Source: Tardiphaga robiniae (lineage in GTDB: Bacteria; Pseudomonadota; Alphaproteobacteria; Rhizobiales; Xanthobacteraceae). From it: a DNA stretch of 64,000 nucleotides. The notes beneath the pieces are model-generated. The model was given only the letters and a program-made list of their open reading frames with translations. It made no database searches and had not been told where the DNA came from. Shown here in pieces: positions 38,583 to 49,742 of the stretch (positions are counted from its first letter, which is position 1; each line of letters opens with the position of its first letter). Where the stretch lies: contig NZ_LVYV01000006.1 of assembly GCF_001618955.1 (NCBI RefSeq), positions 104,993 through 168,992 on the forward strand, written 5' to 3'. A program made the translations under genes and the position numbers.

Positions 38583-41500
38583 TCACCTCCCCGCAATCTC
38601 GGCGAGGCGTGATCTTTCTGCGTCCGTCAGGACCTGTTTCTGCTCCTGATTCAGCGGTCCGCTGCCGACGACTTGAATGACACTGTTGGTGTTGTAGCTG
38701 CGTCGATCATCCGACTTGCGGCGGTCGTCATCCTCACGCTGCTGAGTGTCATTGCCGCCCCCGCCATAACCAAGCACCTCGACAATGATGATCGACGGCC
38801 GCTCACTCGACCCGCTCTGCGTCGCGTCCTTGACGGCGTCGAAGGCCGCCTTGTCCTTGGTTTCCACGGTGAGGTTGACCGGCGCGCTTGCCACTTTCGG
38901 CACACCCTTGGTTTCGCCGCCGACCTTGATGTTTTCGGCATTGAGCACGAACATCGCCGCCACTGTGAAGTTGCCGCTGACGCGAATGCCGGCGTCACCG
39001 GCATCGACCGTGCCACCCGGCGCGATCAGCGTCACGTCACCTTCCTTCACACCATCGAAGCCGATGATCGTGCCGATGCCGCTGCCGCCGATATCCGCGC
39101 TCTCCTGCACCTTGGTGACCGCATCGACATCGGTCGTGATGTCAGGCGCCGAGGGAACGCGCGTGGTCTTGGAGCCGCGACCGGCATCGATATCGCCGAG
39201 CGTCGACCAGATCACCTCGTCACCGCCGGCGAATGTCAGGATGCGCGAGCGGTTCACCGTCACGCTATCCCGCGCGAAGATGTTGATATCGCCCGACCCG
39301 AACGTCACGAGGCCGTCTCCGGCCGGCACCGCCGTGCCGAGCGCCGCGACCTGCAATCCGCCACCCGGCGTCAACGTCTCGATGCCGCCACCGGCCATGG
39401 TCCGGAAGGTCGCATTACCGATCTTGACGTCACCGCTCCAGTCCTTGCCCGGAAACAATGTCTCGATCGCCGTGTAGCCGCGACGGTAACCGCCATTGAT
39501 CGGCCGGTCATTGGCGTCGAGAGCGAGCTGGTTATCGCCGGCAGCCTTGAGCTCCTGGCTGTAGACGTCGCGCAGAAAACGCTGCTGCGTGAGCGACGGC
39601 AACGACTTGAAGCGCGACCATGCATCGAGCGGCGCCAGGGTCTCGCCGGTGATGCCCTTGATGAAAGACACCAGGCCGGAACGCGCCGTGTGCTCCTCGC
39701 CGCGGCGCATCCCGACCAGATCGAACAGGTAGATCGGCAGCACTGTCCCATCGATGGTGGTCTTGAGATAGTCAGGCATCGCGCCGACATTGGCCGGATC
39801 GAGATAGGCAGCGATCATCGCGTCGTAGGACGGCTGCTTGCCTTTCAAGCCTGCCATCACTGAGATCGACGCGCCGTCCCGGGGGAGGCCGCGCACTTCG
39901 CTGAGTGCTACGGCCCGGATACGATCACCGACATTCGGCTTGCTCTCATCGTATTTGTCGAAGTTGCCGCTGCTGAAGATCTGGAACGCCGTGCCATAGA
40001 CGTCACGTCCCGCGACGAGCGCGATGGCGCCCGGCCCCTGGATATCGATCTTGCCGCCGATGATGTCGGTGCCGGCTTCCAGCACCGACACGTCGGTGCG
40101 ATGCAAATTACGCAAGTTGTAGTCGATGTTGCGAATGTCCGTCCCAGCGCGGAACCAGGTCTGCTCGTTGGTCGTGACCTTGCCGAGCCTCGGACCCTGC
40201 GGGCTATCAATCAATGATCCAACGATCGAACCGTTTCGCGCAAAAACGCGGCTAGGCTCGATGTCGCTCCCATTAACTAACTGCTGCGGATTACGCATAC
40301 TAGCAAGATAACTGAGCAATACAGCACTCGTGCTGGGACCCCATCTGGCCTCCAGTTGATTAAGAATCAGAGCCGTGAAGCCGCTTTCTGATACGTCCTG
40401 GAAATCCCTGGGTGTCATTTCCACGCGCAATTGTAGCGCGGCATCTGCCACACCGCCGTAAGGCCGCAGCGGACTTGGCATCATCTCGGGATTGGCGCGC
40501 GACATGGTGATATCGCCCAGCACGATCTCTCTCTCTGCCAGGATGCGAAGCTCCGGATTCGCACCTGGCGCGGTGAACAACCGGTTCTGATTGGTCACCG
40601 ATCCATTCAGCGCGGTAATGCGCGTGACCGAGGGATAGAGATTTGTCGCCAACAGGCCAATCAGCGAATAGTCCACGTCATCATCATATGAACCAACGGA
40701 AAGGTCGAGTTGCTTGGACAGGAAACGCCCTTGATTGGTGAGTGAGACGTTCCCGCCTACAGAAATCAGTTCAAGAGAGCTCCTGCTCGTATAGCCGCTC
40801 ATGTAAGCATTGTATCTGCTGAGGCCTCTTGGAGCGAAAGGGCCGGATGGAATGTAAGTGTCGGAATTGAGCAGCAACGGATCCATAACGGTCTGCAGAA
40901 CAAGATCGCCCGACGTCTTCACTCTCATCGTGGCGTCGCCCAGCGCGAGGACAGGGGCGATGTTGTAGACAGCATTTTCCTTTGAACGGAGCACCGCGGA
41001 GACCGTACGACCAATCGCGAACTCGCCGGCATTAATGACGCCCTCACCACGGCCGACATAGTAATAGCCCGCGCGAACGGCACTGCCTGCCTCGACCTGC
41101 ATCAGGCCGCCATTGCGCATCTCGAGAAGCATAGCCTCGCCGCTCGATCGCCCGCCTCTGACGCGGCCGTTGGTCGGCAGAGCCACCAGCATATTGACGA
41201 GGTCGCCGCCGGTCTTCACCGACACGTTGCCGCCGCCGAGCGCGCCGACACCCTGTTGGAACATGCTATAATCGATCCACCACGAGCTTTGCCGCCGCGG
41301 CCCGTTGGGGTCAGGATCCAACAGTTCGAAAACAAAGTCCGCATTGAGCGAGCCGACCTTCTTCAGCCATTCCATGAAAAGCTGGTTGTCATCGGGTTCG
41401 ACAGGCAGCACCGAGGTTGCGCTGCCCTGCGCCGCGATCCGCAAATTACCGCCGCCGATGCCATAGGCCGCGCCGGTCGGCGTGTTGAAGTCGGCATAGA

Positions 41501-44500
41501 CGGTCTGATCCGCGCGACCCGCGGTGTAGACGGCCGATGTGTTGTGCGCGAGAAGCAGATCGCGGCCTGCGGCGATATCGATGTCGCCACTTCCCGTGCG
41601 AACGACATTGCCGGACGCGCTGTTGCCGATGGACAGCGTACCGCTGCCCGCCCCCAGGGCTGCGAGCGGCTTGACGGCAAGCGCGCTCGCCGAACTCAGG
41701 TCCGCGCCCGCGACCAGGCGCAAATCCCACGACGCCGTGTTCTGCAGAACGCCGGTGAGCGCCGCGGACGAGAAGCCGTCGCTGATATTGCCCAGGATCG
41801 TGAGGTTTCCGGCTGCGCGCAGCGTAAGGCTGCCCATGCGGGCCGACGCAAAATCCGCAGCCAGATTCCAGTCGGTCGCCGCAACGAGATCGCCGGTGCT
41901 GCGAATTTCGATGCCGGGCATCACCGCGACGCCACTGGCATTCGCGTTGAGGCGCGCTGCGATCGCTGCAGCGCTAGCTAAGAACGTGTTGGCATGGGTA
42001 ATCGCATCGCCGCGAACCGCATCCACCGACCCGCTGTTGTAGACACTGACACCCTCCAGAACGCTGGAGCCCGAGCCGACGATGGTCGCCTGCAGGTTTA
42101 CGACCTCGATCTCGTCGTGGTTCGTCGCTTGCAACGCGCGGAAGCGCACGCGGCCGCCATCGCCTCCCGCCACATCGATCGTGCCGCCGCGGATATCGAG
42201 CTGGCCGCCGCTGGCTTCCAGCGTCACCCGGCCGCCGCCGAACTCGCCGGTCGCGCCGGCCTGCAGCAGGGCCGAGCCCAGCATGGTCAGACCATTGCCG
42301 GCGCTGACCGAGATCCTGCCGCCATATCCGGAGCGGGCATCGATCGTACCGGCCAAAGTCACCGAGCCCTGGTCCGCGGCCAGCGCGAAATCCGCGACCT
42401 GCGTCAGGCCGTCGATCACCACATTGCCGGAGCGGATACGGAATTGACGCGACGCCGAGAAGCCGGCGGCGTTCAGCAACTGGCTCTGCGCCGCAAAATC
42501 GGGAAGTGCGGCGATATCCAGGGCAAAGGAGCCGCCCGTCTGACCCGCCGCGGCATGCGCCTCAATGCGCCCGCCGAGCACCACGGTGCCGCCATTCGAC
42601 GCCGCCAGAGACAGCTTGCCGGCGGCTCCACCGTCGGCATGAGCGGATAAATTGAGATAGCCGCCCGGCGCCACGACGACGGACCCCGCCGCCGTCAGAC
42701 CGATGCTGCCTGCATCGGCATACTGCGCGACATCGAAGAACTGCTTCCTGAAGCCGCCGACATCGATCACGCCGGTCTGGTCGATCACCACATCGCCGGC
42801 CGTTGCCGAGAGATTGACTGCACCGCCGAGGGCGACGATGCGCCCGCCAAGTTCGACGCTGGTGCCGGTGAAATTAAAACGTGCACCGAGGCTGGCTTCC
42901 GGATTGTCCAGAGGCGCATTGCCGCCCGCGAGAACGCGGATCATGTTTTGCGCCGTAATCGATTGCGATGCGCCACCGCGCCCTGTCACCACCGGGCTTA
43001 CCAGCGTGACCGACGCCGTCCCCGCATCGATCGAGCCGTTGCCCTCGCCGGTGATCTGGTGGCTTGCATTCAACGTGACCGTATCGAAGCCGCGCAGCGC
43101 CTTTGCACCGCCGCCCAGCACGATTTCATCGGCATTCAGCGACAGTTGGCCCGTACCGACCATACCGGGATTGCCGAAACTGCCGCCGCTGTTCTGGAAG
43201 GCGATGGTCTTGCCGGTGACAGCGATCGCGCCGACGCCATAGCCGACGAAGCCGGCGGCATCGAACACGACCTTGTCGAGACCGGCGCTGCCCAGATTGA
43301 CGGACGTATAGAAATCCATCGTGCTGTAGCTGCGCAATGTCAGCGCCTGGGTGTTGGCGAGTTGTGCCAGCGACGTGGCGTCGAGCACGAGGCCGCTGTT
43401 TCCGCCGCCGAAGCCGATCCTCCCGCTCGCCAGCGACATCGCCGCGCCCGACAGCCTCGCGCTGCCGGCGACGACCGTGTTCTGCGTGGCATCCAGCAAC
43501 AACGCGTTGCCGCCGGAAATGGTCGCATTGGCACCGATGGTAACGACGCCCCCCGTCGATATATCGACATTTTCGCGCAACACGTTCACCGCGTTACTCG
43601 CCGACACCCGGATCAACGCGCCATAGTCGCGCGTCGGCGTGAGCAGGACGTCGTTGCTCGGGATGCCATCATTGATACCGCCAGGATCGCCATAAACGGC
43701 CCTCACCTGGGGCGCGAACACGAGATCGACGCCGCCTCCCGGTGAATAACCCGCAGCTACGATCACGCTGCCCTCGGCGACGCGAACCTCGCCGCTTGCA
43801 GCCAGCAGGATTTCCGGTCCGCTGAGGGCGCTGAACGCATCGTTGCGAACCAGAACGTCGCTGGCCGCGACATCGATACGCAATCCGCGCGCATCGCCGC
43901 TGCGCACGCCGCCGATCAGCAGGCTTCCCGCGCCGAAATTGCTCAGCGACGTGGCATCGATGATCAGGTAGCCGGACAGATCGCTGCGATCCTGCCCTGC
44001 TCCGACGACAGCGATCTTGCTGCCGGCAATATCGACCAGCCCGCCACGTCCGCCTGCGGCCGGCTGCGATTGCAGTTGCCCATCGAGAACGAGAGAAGAT
44101 GTGGCGTTGAACACAACTGATCCGCCATCCACCGGCATGCGCGGCGTCACGATATCGATGCCGTTGAGACGATACTGGCTGAGCTTGAATGCGTCCGACG
44201 CGAAATACGTATTGGCGTAGGCTTCGTTATACTCGCTGTAGGTCCGCAACGTCACTCCTGACATCACGCGCCAGGACGACAGGAGTTGGTCGAAACCGCC
44301 GCCAAAACTGTCGGCCAGACGGCCGGCCATCGTCGTCGAACCATCCGGCATCGTCATCGTGTTCGGCGTACGGGCATTCGCGGACCCCTTCGCCATCGAC
44401 ACGGCGAAAGCGCCAGGCAGCAGCGCGTAGCGCGCCGGCAGCAAGGCATACCAGCCCGCGGCAAGACCGTTGCCGCCAGCGAGCCAGACCTTCTGCTGTG

Positions 44501-47500
44501 ATGCAGCCGAGACATTCAGCCCCGGCATGACGGCGTACATCCCCGGCTGGGCCAGGACATCGTGCGAGCCGCCGGGACCCGGCACATGCTCCCAGGCATA
44601 GAGATCGCCGCCACCGCGGATATCGACCACGGATCCCGCAGCGAGTGTCACGTTCGGGCCTTGCAGAACGATGCTCTTTTCCGGCAACTGGCTCAACGGC
44701 AGCGTCGGCTTGTCCAGGGCCAGTGTGACGAGCGGACCGTTCCAGAACTCATTGTTGCCCAGCGTGCCGTAAGGCAGGATCAAGCCGTCTCCCGAGACCG
44801 ACGTGATGCTGCCGGCGCCGAGCGTGATGCTGTCGGTCGCCGTCATCGTGATGCTGCCGAATGGCGCACGCACCACGCCGCCCTGCACGATGACGGGGGC
44901 CTGAAGCTTCAAGGTGCCGGCCGCGGACAACGGCAAGCCGCTGTCGCCATTGCCCTGAATATCGAGCTGCGCGCCCGCCTTGATCGACGCGACGATGCCC
45001 GTCGCGGGATAGACCTGGGCGGCCTTGAGCGTGAGCTGACCATCGGCCGTCAGATAGGACCTGCGATCCTCGGTGCCGTCGATGCCGCCGATGAGGGCGC
45101 CGATGCGCAGGTCGCCGGTCACCAGCCGCGTCTCGGCAAAGCCGGAAAATGTCGCGCGGGTCACGTCGATCAGGTCGGCCGTCACGGTCAGCTTGCCGCT
45201 GCCGGCCGCGCCCGCCATGCCGTTGCCGGACAGTATCTGGATGTAAGGCGCCGTGATGCTCGCAGCACCGGCGCCGCCGCTGACGATCGGACTTGCTATC
45301 GAGATGGATTTTCCGACCGCGAGATCGACGCCCGGCGCAACCATGAACACACTGGAATTGGTGGTGAGCGTACCGAAGCCGCCGCCATTGACGGCATCGG
45401 CGGACATTTTGGTCATCTTCACGACGACGTTGGGCAATTCCCGCGATAATGGAATGGTCGCATCGGGATCGACATAGAAGTGTGTGCTGAGAAGATCGAG
45501 CTGATCGATCAGGTTGGGCAGGATCAATGCCAGCGGCTGCTTCACCGTGGCTGGAGACGTGTCGGATCTGAGATTCACAAATGCGAGACCACCAGAGCGG
45601 CTCAGGCCGGTGGTCCCAGAATAGATTTTATCGAGCACGTAATAGAAGCCGAAGGTCGGATCCGCGCCTGAACTATACTCGCCATAGACGTCCAGATTAA
45701 TCGACATGTCGAAATTCGACAGATCGAGCAACTTGATCACACTGTCCCTGCGATCGCGGTAATACAGCATGAATGGTGCAGTATAGGAATCATTGACTTC
45801 GGCGACCGAACCGACGCTGATTGCCAGATTGCCACCATTGGCCCCGGCACCGCCGGCATGCGCGAGGAAGGTCGCATCGACGATGTCACGGGCTTCACCG
45901 CTGAAGTTTAGCGAAATGCTCCCACCATTGCTAGCCAGTGTATATACTTCGGCGCCATTACGTCCGCGGTTGATATCAAACGTGCCGCTCGCGCCCGACA
46001 CGTCGACGATTGAACCCGTTTCGAGCTTTATCGTCGCAGCTTTTCTGAAACTCACACTGCCGCCGGCCAATACGCTTCCGGAGCGGAGGCCGCGGATGTC
46101 GGTGTCGACGACCGCAAGGCCGCGAGCGAGAATCCGCCCGGTGGCAGCGAGTTTCAATTCACCATCGGCACTGAGCGTGATCGCCCCGGCCGGCGCTTCG
46201 AGCGTGCCGTTAACGGCCAGATTGCCCGACGTGTTCGGATCCGAACCGCCTGTATTTGCGATGGCGGTCAGATTAATACTGCCGCCGACATCCGTTTGGA
46301 CGACTGCGCTAGCCCCGATTGTGACATTGGCGCCGGTGAGGCTCAGTTCGGTCGGTTTGTGGGTAATGCGCCCGATAGGCGGCAACACCGCCAGATGACC
46401 GATGTCGCTGATCCGCGCGCCGGATGCGATTGCGGCGGGATTGACACCGCTGAGATCCACGCTCGTCGGAAGCTGCAGGATCGCAGCGCCGTCTGCAACA
46501 ATGACGTCACCAGTCGTCGTCAGCGCAAATCCACGAAACCCGCGCTCGGCAAACAATGAGGCCGGGAGCCAGCCAGTGGCCGGATTGGTCGGCGCTGCGC
46601 CACCGATCCAGATCGAGCCGGCCGTCATCACAGTGATAGTGCCGCCCGAAGCCGCAGAGTATCCGCGCAGATCGAGGCCTGCCAGTTGCGCCGTGGTCGT
46701 GGGCAATATCGTCAGAGCGCCGGCATCGCCGAGTTTCAATTTGGGCTTGATGCTTGTCGTGTCGTACCAGCCACCGCCGGAGACATCGAGCGTGACGCCC
46801 GGTGCGAAGTCGCCCGAGACAGAGATTGCACCGCCCTTGATAACCGGTGGCAATCCATCGGGGGCCCCGTTAAGCCAGACGCCGCTGACATCGATCGTGG
46901 CCGTGGAGCCGTAATTGGCCGTCACGTCACCGGTCAATGAAACTCTGCCGCCCGCAATGCGGATGCTGCCATCGACGACGAAGTGGGCCGGATTGTCTGT
47001 GCCGGCATTGCCATAGACAGTTAAAGTGGTGGCCGGTGCCAATTCAAGATTCTGGTCCTTAGCCAGCGTAAAGCCGGCAGCGACATTGAAGACAAGCTTG
47101 GACATCCCCGCATCCGCAAGCACCTGCGAGTCGAGATAAGTGGTCTTTCGACGCGCCGACGCTGTGTCGGCTGAAGTGCCGACATACCAGATCGGGTCAA
47201 GAACGCTCGTCGCGTTGAAGCTGGTCGGCAGCAGTTCGGGCTTGTCGGTGATGACGAGATCGCCCATCAGCCACTGCCTATGTTCGATACTGCCGCCGCC
47301 GATCGTGAGAGAACCGGCGACCGCAAGATTTCCGGATGCCGCCTGTCGCTCCCCGGCTACCGCCCCACCCCAATAGCCGCCCTGGAGCACCATGGCTTCG
47401 GCGGCAAAAAACTGGATCGAACCGGCCTGACGACCTTCCGTGTAACCTTTCTCGAACCGCCGAGACTGATTGCGGTCGAAGACCGACATCCAGGTCTCGG

Positions 47501-49742
47501 TCAGCCGCGGATCGGCCTTGCCCCGGACATTGTGCGTTCGCGAGAATGAACCTGCGAGACCAACATAGATCTGATCCGGCATGGCCGCGCCGATATCATA
47601 GATACGGCCATCGGCTCCGACCAGCCGCGTGGTGGTGATCCAGCCATCCTGGTAACGCACCGAACCACCGGAGACGTCGAGCAGCGAGCCTTGGCGCGTA
47701 ATGACCGAGCCACTCGACTTGATCGTAATCGACGCTTTGCTGGCATCGGCAGACAACGCGCCGAGCGTTGTTTTTCCGACCCCGATCCAGCCCGAGAAAT
47801 CACCCAGCGGCGTGCCCGCCCAGGCGCCCGGCGAGCCGGAGATCCATTGCACATCGGCCATCGGACCATCGGTGAAGAGGCCGGCAACGCGCTTGTCCAC
47901 GCTGACGGTTTTGCCGCGCAGCCAGGAGTCCCGATACAGTGGCGAGTCACGCAGTTCGTTGAGACGAAACTCGCCGGTGACAGTGTTGCTCTCCATGGTG
48001 AGCAACATGTCCTGCAGGCCGGCGACGCTCAGATAAGCGTCTTCGCCGATATAGACGCGGCTGCCGTCGCGCACGACCATCTCGCTGCCAGTCGGCGTCT
48101 CTCCGGCTAAGGTCGATGTACTGGCAACAATGCTGATGGTGCCCGCCGGCACGATCACGTTGGCCCGGGCCTCGATATCGATGGACTGCCCGCGCATCTC
48201 GATGCGGCCGGGACCGTAGCGCGTGGCCAACGAGGTCTGTTCGATCTCGCTGGTATCCTTCAGGTCCGGCATCGCCGTGGTGACGCTACCGGAGCCGAGC
48301 GTGAGCGTACCTGCCGACCAATAGCGCATCGGCGGCCCCTCCGACGGACCGTAGGACCTCATGCCCTCGCCCCAGGCCAGCAACCGGATCGAACCGTCGC
48401 GATTGTTTAACGCGGTCGATGCCTCGAGTGCGCCGTTCTGGACGATAGTGCGCGACATCAGCGTGATGTTGCCGTGGTCGGCTTTCACCATGCCATCATT
48501 GACGACGCTGTAACCTATGGCGGCGGCACGCGCGGCCATCTCAGGGAAAACGATCGATTTCAGATCGTTCTTGAACGCGGTCGTCCCATCGACAGGCATA
48601 GGGGTCTGGCCCGACGCAGCCATCATGCCGTTGTAGTCGAACACCCAGCGCATCGGCGCCGAGACCGCGACATCCAGCCCGCGCACGTCCAATGATGTAG
48701 TCAAATAGATCTGCTCGCCCGCCGCCATAATGACCTGGCCATCGGGTGCGCGGATGGCGCCGGCATTCATGACATGCGGTGCGAAGACGAGCGCCTTGCC
48801 GCCGCTCGCCGTGGTGATCTGCGCGCCGGCCTCCACACGCACATCGCCGGCGGGAGCTCCGATCACCGCCGGTGCCGGCTGACTGGGATCCGTCAGCGGG
48901 AGGTACTTGTTGGGCTGCTGCTGGCCGAGATAGCCGAATTGCGGCGTGGCGATGCTGCTACCTGATGGATCGTCGAAGATCAGAAGCTGTTTGTTTATGC
49001 CAGCGCGGAACTGTTCATTCGACAGGCTGAGCGATGAAGCAACGAAACTGTTGACGTTGACCTGTGACGCCCCGCCGAACACGATGCCGTTCTTGTTGAT
49101 GACATAGACCTGCCCATCGGCTTTGATGGTGCCGAGAATGCGGCTCGGCGCCAGCGTCGGATCGGTGACGCGATTGAGCGCGATCCAGTTTGCCTTGTCG
49201 GCGCCACCGGCACTCTGGTTGAAAGTGATATCGGTTTCACGGCCGACATTGAAGCTCGACCAGTTCAGGATCGCCTTCTGTTCGGTCTGCTTGATCTCGA
49301 CCTGGGTACGACCATTCGCTTGCACTTGCGACGGCGCTCCGGCACCAACCCAGACATCCGGCGTCGTACCGGCACCCGGCGCGACCGCGAGGCCACCCGC
49401 CGTCAACCCGTTGGGCACCCCGCTTCCTGTCGCCGCCAGCGCGGCAGCACGGGCTGCACTCTGCGCGTCACGCATGCCCTGCAAGGCCTGGGCAGCACGT
49501 GCCATCGACTGGATCGCCTGCCGGCCTGCGGCCGAAGACTGTTGCGCGCTTGCAGCCGCGGCAGCCGCTGCGATCGCCGCCGGGCTGCTGGGCGCAGCGG
49601 AGCCGCTGCTGCCGAAGCCGCGCGCATCTACCTTCGCTACCGTGCCGAGCAACGCCAGAAGGCTGACGCCAACGAGCATCCTGCTGCGGTTGAACGACTG
49701 ACGCGTGTGGCGCGATGGCGAAGTGGTGGCATGAACGACCAT
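38583..49742 (-). CDS. TpsA-D: giant filamentous-haemagglutinin-type exoprotein, complete
   Basis: Complete 3,719-aa passenger. The ATG at 49742 is preferred (GTGAGAG 5 nt upstream); the frame stays open to 49841 but the extra 33 residues spoil the signal peptide. Signal peptide about 1-40 ending KVDARGFG, Ala/Gln/Arg-rich helix about 54-104, TPS domain about 130-245 with NKNGIVFGGASQVNV (216-230). A long beta-helix body follows, then the C-terminal module (QQRFLRDVYSQELKAAG, GDIDAGRGSKTT, PSIIIVEVLGYGGG). I find no cysteine in the mature protein. It lacks the GTVL module of B and E but has its own GC-poor inserts (encoded about 40200-40420 and 45430-45790). Same subfamily as TpsA-A. Adhesin or aggregation role inferred. 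Confidence 0.94.
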   Translation of the reverse strand: MVVHATTSPSRHTRQSFNRSRMLVGVSLLALLGTVAKVDARGFGSSGSAAPSSPAAIAAAAAAASAQQSSAAGRQAIQSMARAAQALQGMRDAQSAARAAALAATGSGVPNGLTAGGLAVAPGAGTTPDVWVGAGAPSQVQANGRTQVEIKQTEQKAILNWSSFNVGRETDITFNQSAGGADKANWIALNRVTDPTLAPSRILGTIKADGQVYVINKNGIVFGGASQVNVNSFVASSLSLSNEQFRAGINKQLLIFDDPSGSSIATPQFGYLGQQQPNKYLPLTDPSQPAPAVIGAPAGDVRVEAGAQITTASGGKALVFAPHVMNAGAIRAPDGQVIMAAGEQIYLTTSLDVRGLDVAVSAPMRWVFDYNGMMAASGQTPMPVDGTTAFKNDLKSIVFPEMAARAAAIGYSVVNDGMVKADHGNITLMSRTIVQNGALEASTALNNRDGSIRLLAWGEGMRSYGPSEGPPMRYWSAGTLTLGSGSVTTAMPDLKDTSEIEQTSLATRYGPGRIEMRGQSIDIEARANVIVPAGTISIVASTSTLAGETPTGSEMVVRDGSRVYIGEDAYLSVAGLQDMLLTMESNTVTGEFRLNELRDSPLYRDSWLRGKTVSVDKRVAGLFTDGPMADVQWISGSPGAWAGTPLGDFSGWIGVGKTTLGALSADASKASITIKSSGSVITRQGSLLDVSGGSVRYQDGWITTTRLVGADGRIYDIGAAMPDQIYVGLAGSFSRTHNVRGKADPRLTETWMSVFDRNQSRRFEKGYTEGRQAGSIQFFAAEAMVLQGGYWGGAVAGERQAASGNLAVAGSLTIGGGSIEHRQWLMGDLVITDKPELLPTSFNATSVLDPIWYVGTSADTASARRKTTYLDSQVLADAGMSKLVFNVAAGFTLAKDQNLELAPATTLTVYGNAGTDNPAHFVVDGSIRIAGGRVSLTGDVTANYGSTATIDVSGVWLNGAPDGLPPVIKGGAISVSGDFAPGVTLDVSGGGWYDTTSIKPKLKLGDAGALTILPTTTAQLAGLDLRGYSAASGGTITVMTAGSIWIGGAAPTNPATGWLPASLFAERGFRGFALTTTGDVIVADGAAILQLPTSVDLSGVNPAAIASGARISDIGHLAVLPPIGRITHKPTELSLTGANVTIGASAVVQTDVGGSINLTAIANTGGSDPNTSGNLAVNGTLEAPAGAITLSADGELKLAATGRILARGLAVVDTDIRGLRSGSVLAGGSVSFRKAATIKLETGSIVDVSGASGTFDINRGRNGAEVYTLASNGGSISLNFSGEARDIVDATFLAHAGGAGANGGNLAISVGSVAEVNDSYTAPFMLYYRDRRDSVIKLLDLSNFDMSINLDVYGEYSSGADPTFGFYYVLDKIYSGTTGLSRSGGLAFVNLRSDTSPATVKQPLALILPNLIDQLDLLSTHFYVDPDATIPLSRELPNVVVKMTKMSADAVNGGGFGTLTTNSSVFMVAPGVDLAVGKSISIASPIVSGGAGAASITAPYIQILSGNGMAGAAGSGKLTVTADLIDVTRATFSGFAETRLVTGDLRIGALIGGIDGTEDRRSYLTADGQLTLKAAQVYPATGIVASIKAGAQLDIQGNGDSGLPLSAAGTLKLQAPVIVQGGVVRAPFGSITMTATDSITLGAGSITSVSGDGLILPYGTLGNNEFWNGPLVTLALDKPTLPLSQLPEKSIVLQGPNVTLAAGSVVDIRGGGDLYAWEHVPGPGGSHDVLAQPGMYAVMPGLNVSAASQQKVWLAGGNGLAAGWYALLPARYALLPGAFAVSMAKGSANARTPNTMTMPDGSTTMAGRLADSFGGGFDQLLSSWRVMSGVTLRTYSEYNEAYANTYFASDAFKLSQYRLNGIDIVTPRMPVDGGSVVFNATSSLVLDGQLQSQPAAGGRGGLVDIAGSKIAVVGAGQDRSDLSGYLIIDATSLSNFGAGSLLIGGVRSGDARGLRIDVAASDVLVRNDAFSALSGPEILLAASGEVRVAEGSVIVAAGYSPGGGVDLVFAPQVRAVYGDPGGINDGIPSNDVLLTPTRDYGALIRVSASNAVNVLRENVDISTGGVVTIGANATISGGNALLLDATQNTVVAGSARLSGAAMSLASGRIGFGGGNSGLVLDATSLAQLANTQALTLRSYSTMDFYTSVNLGSAGLDKVVFDAAGFVGYGVGAIAVTGKTIAFQNSGGSFGNPGMVGTGQLSLNADEIVLGGGAKALRGFDTVTLNASHQITGEGNGSIDAGTASVTLVSPVVTGRGGASQSITAQNMIRVLAGGNAPLDNPEASLGARFNFTGTSVELGGRIVALGGAVNLSATAGDVVIDQTGVIDVGGFRKQFFDVAQYADAGSIGLTAAGSVVVAPGGYLNLSAHADGGAAGKLSLAASNGGTVVLGGRIEAHAAAGQTGGSFALDIAALPDFAAQSQLLNAAGFSASRQFRIRSGNVVIDGLTQVADFALAADQGSVTLAGTIDARSGYGGRISVSAGNGLTMLGSALLQAGATGEFGGGRVTLEASGGQLDIRGGTIDVAGGDGGRVRFRALQATNHDEIEVVNLQATIVGSGSSVLEGVSVYNSGSVDAVRGDAITHANTFLASAAAIAARLNANASGVAVMPGIEIRSTGDLVAATDWNLAADFASARMGSLTLRAAGNLTILGNISDGFSSAALTGVLQNTASWDLRLVAGADLSSASALAVKPLAALGAGSGTLSIGNSASGNVVRTGSGDIDIAAGRDLLLAHNTSAVYTAGRADQTVYADFNTPTGAAYGIGGGNLRIAAQGSATSVLPVEPDDNQLFMEWLKKVGSLNADFVFELLDPDPNGPRRQSSWWIDYSMFQQGVGALGGGNVSVKTGGDLVNMLVALPTNGRVRGGRSSGEAMLLEMRNGGLMQVEAGSAVRAGYYYVGRGEGVINAGEFAIGRTVSAVLRSKENAVYNIAPVLALGDATMRVKTSGDLVLQTVMDPLLLNSDTYIPSGPFAPRGLSRYNAYMSGYTSRSSLELISVGGNVSLTNQGRFLSKQLDLSVGSYDDDVDYSLIGLLATNLYPSVTRITALNGSVTNQNRLFTAPGANPELRILAEREIVLGDITMSRANPEMMPSPLRPYGGVADAALQLRVEMTPRDFQDVSESGFTALILNQLEARWGPSTSAVLLSYLASMRNPQQLVNGSDIEPSRVFARNGSIVGSLIDSPQGPRLGKVTTNEQTWFRAGTDIRNIDYNLRNLHRTDVSVLEAGTDIIGGKIDIQGPGAIALVAGRDVYGTAFQIFSSGNFDKYDESKPNVGDRIRAVALSEVRGLPRDGASISVMAGLKGKQPSYDAMIAAYLDPANVGAMPDYLKTTIDGTVLPIYLFDLVGMRRGEEHTARSGLVSFIKGITGETLAPLDAWSRFKSLPSLTQQRFLRDVYSQELKAAGDNQLALDANDRPINGGYRRGYTAIETLFPGKDWSGDVKIGNATFRTMAGGGIETLTPGGGLQVAALGTAVPAGDGLVTFGSGDINIFARDSVTVNRSRILTFAGGDEVIWSTLGDIDAGRGSKTTRVPSAPDITTDVDAVTKVQESADIGGSGIGTIIGFDGVKEGDVTLIAPGGTVDAGDAGIRVSGNFTVAAMFVLNAENIKVGGETKGVPKVASAPVNLTVETKDKAAFDAVKDATQSGSSERPSIIIVEVLGYGGGGNDTQQREDDDRRKSDDRRSYNTNSVIQVVGSGPLNQEQKQVLTDAERSRLAEIAGR

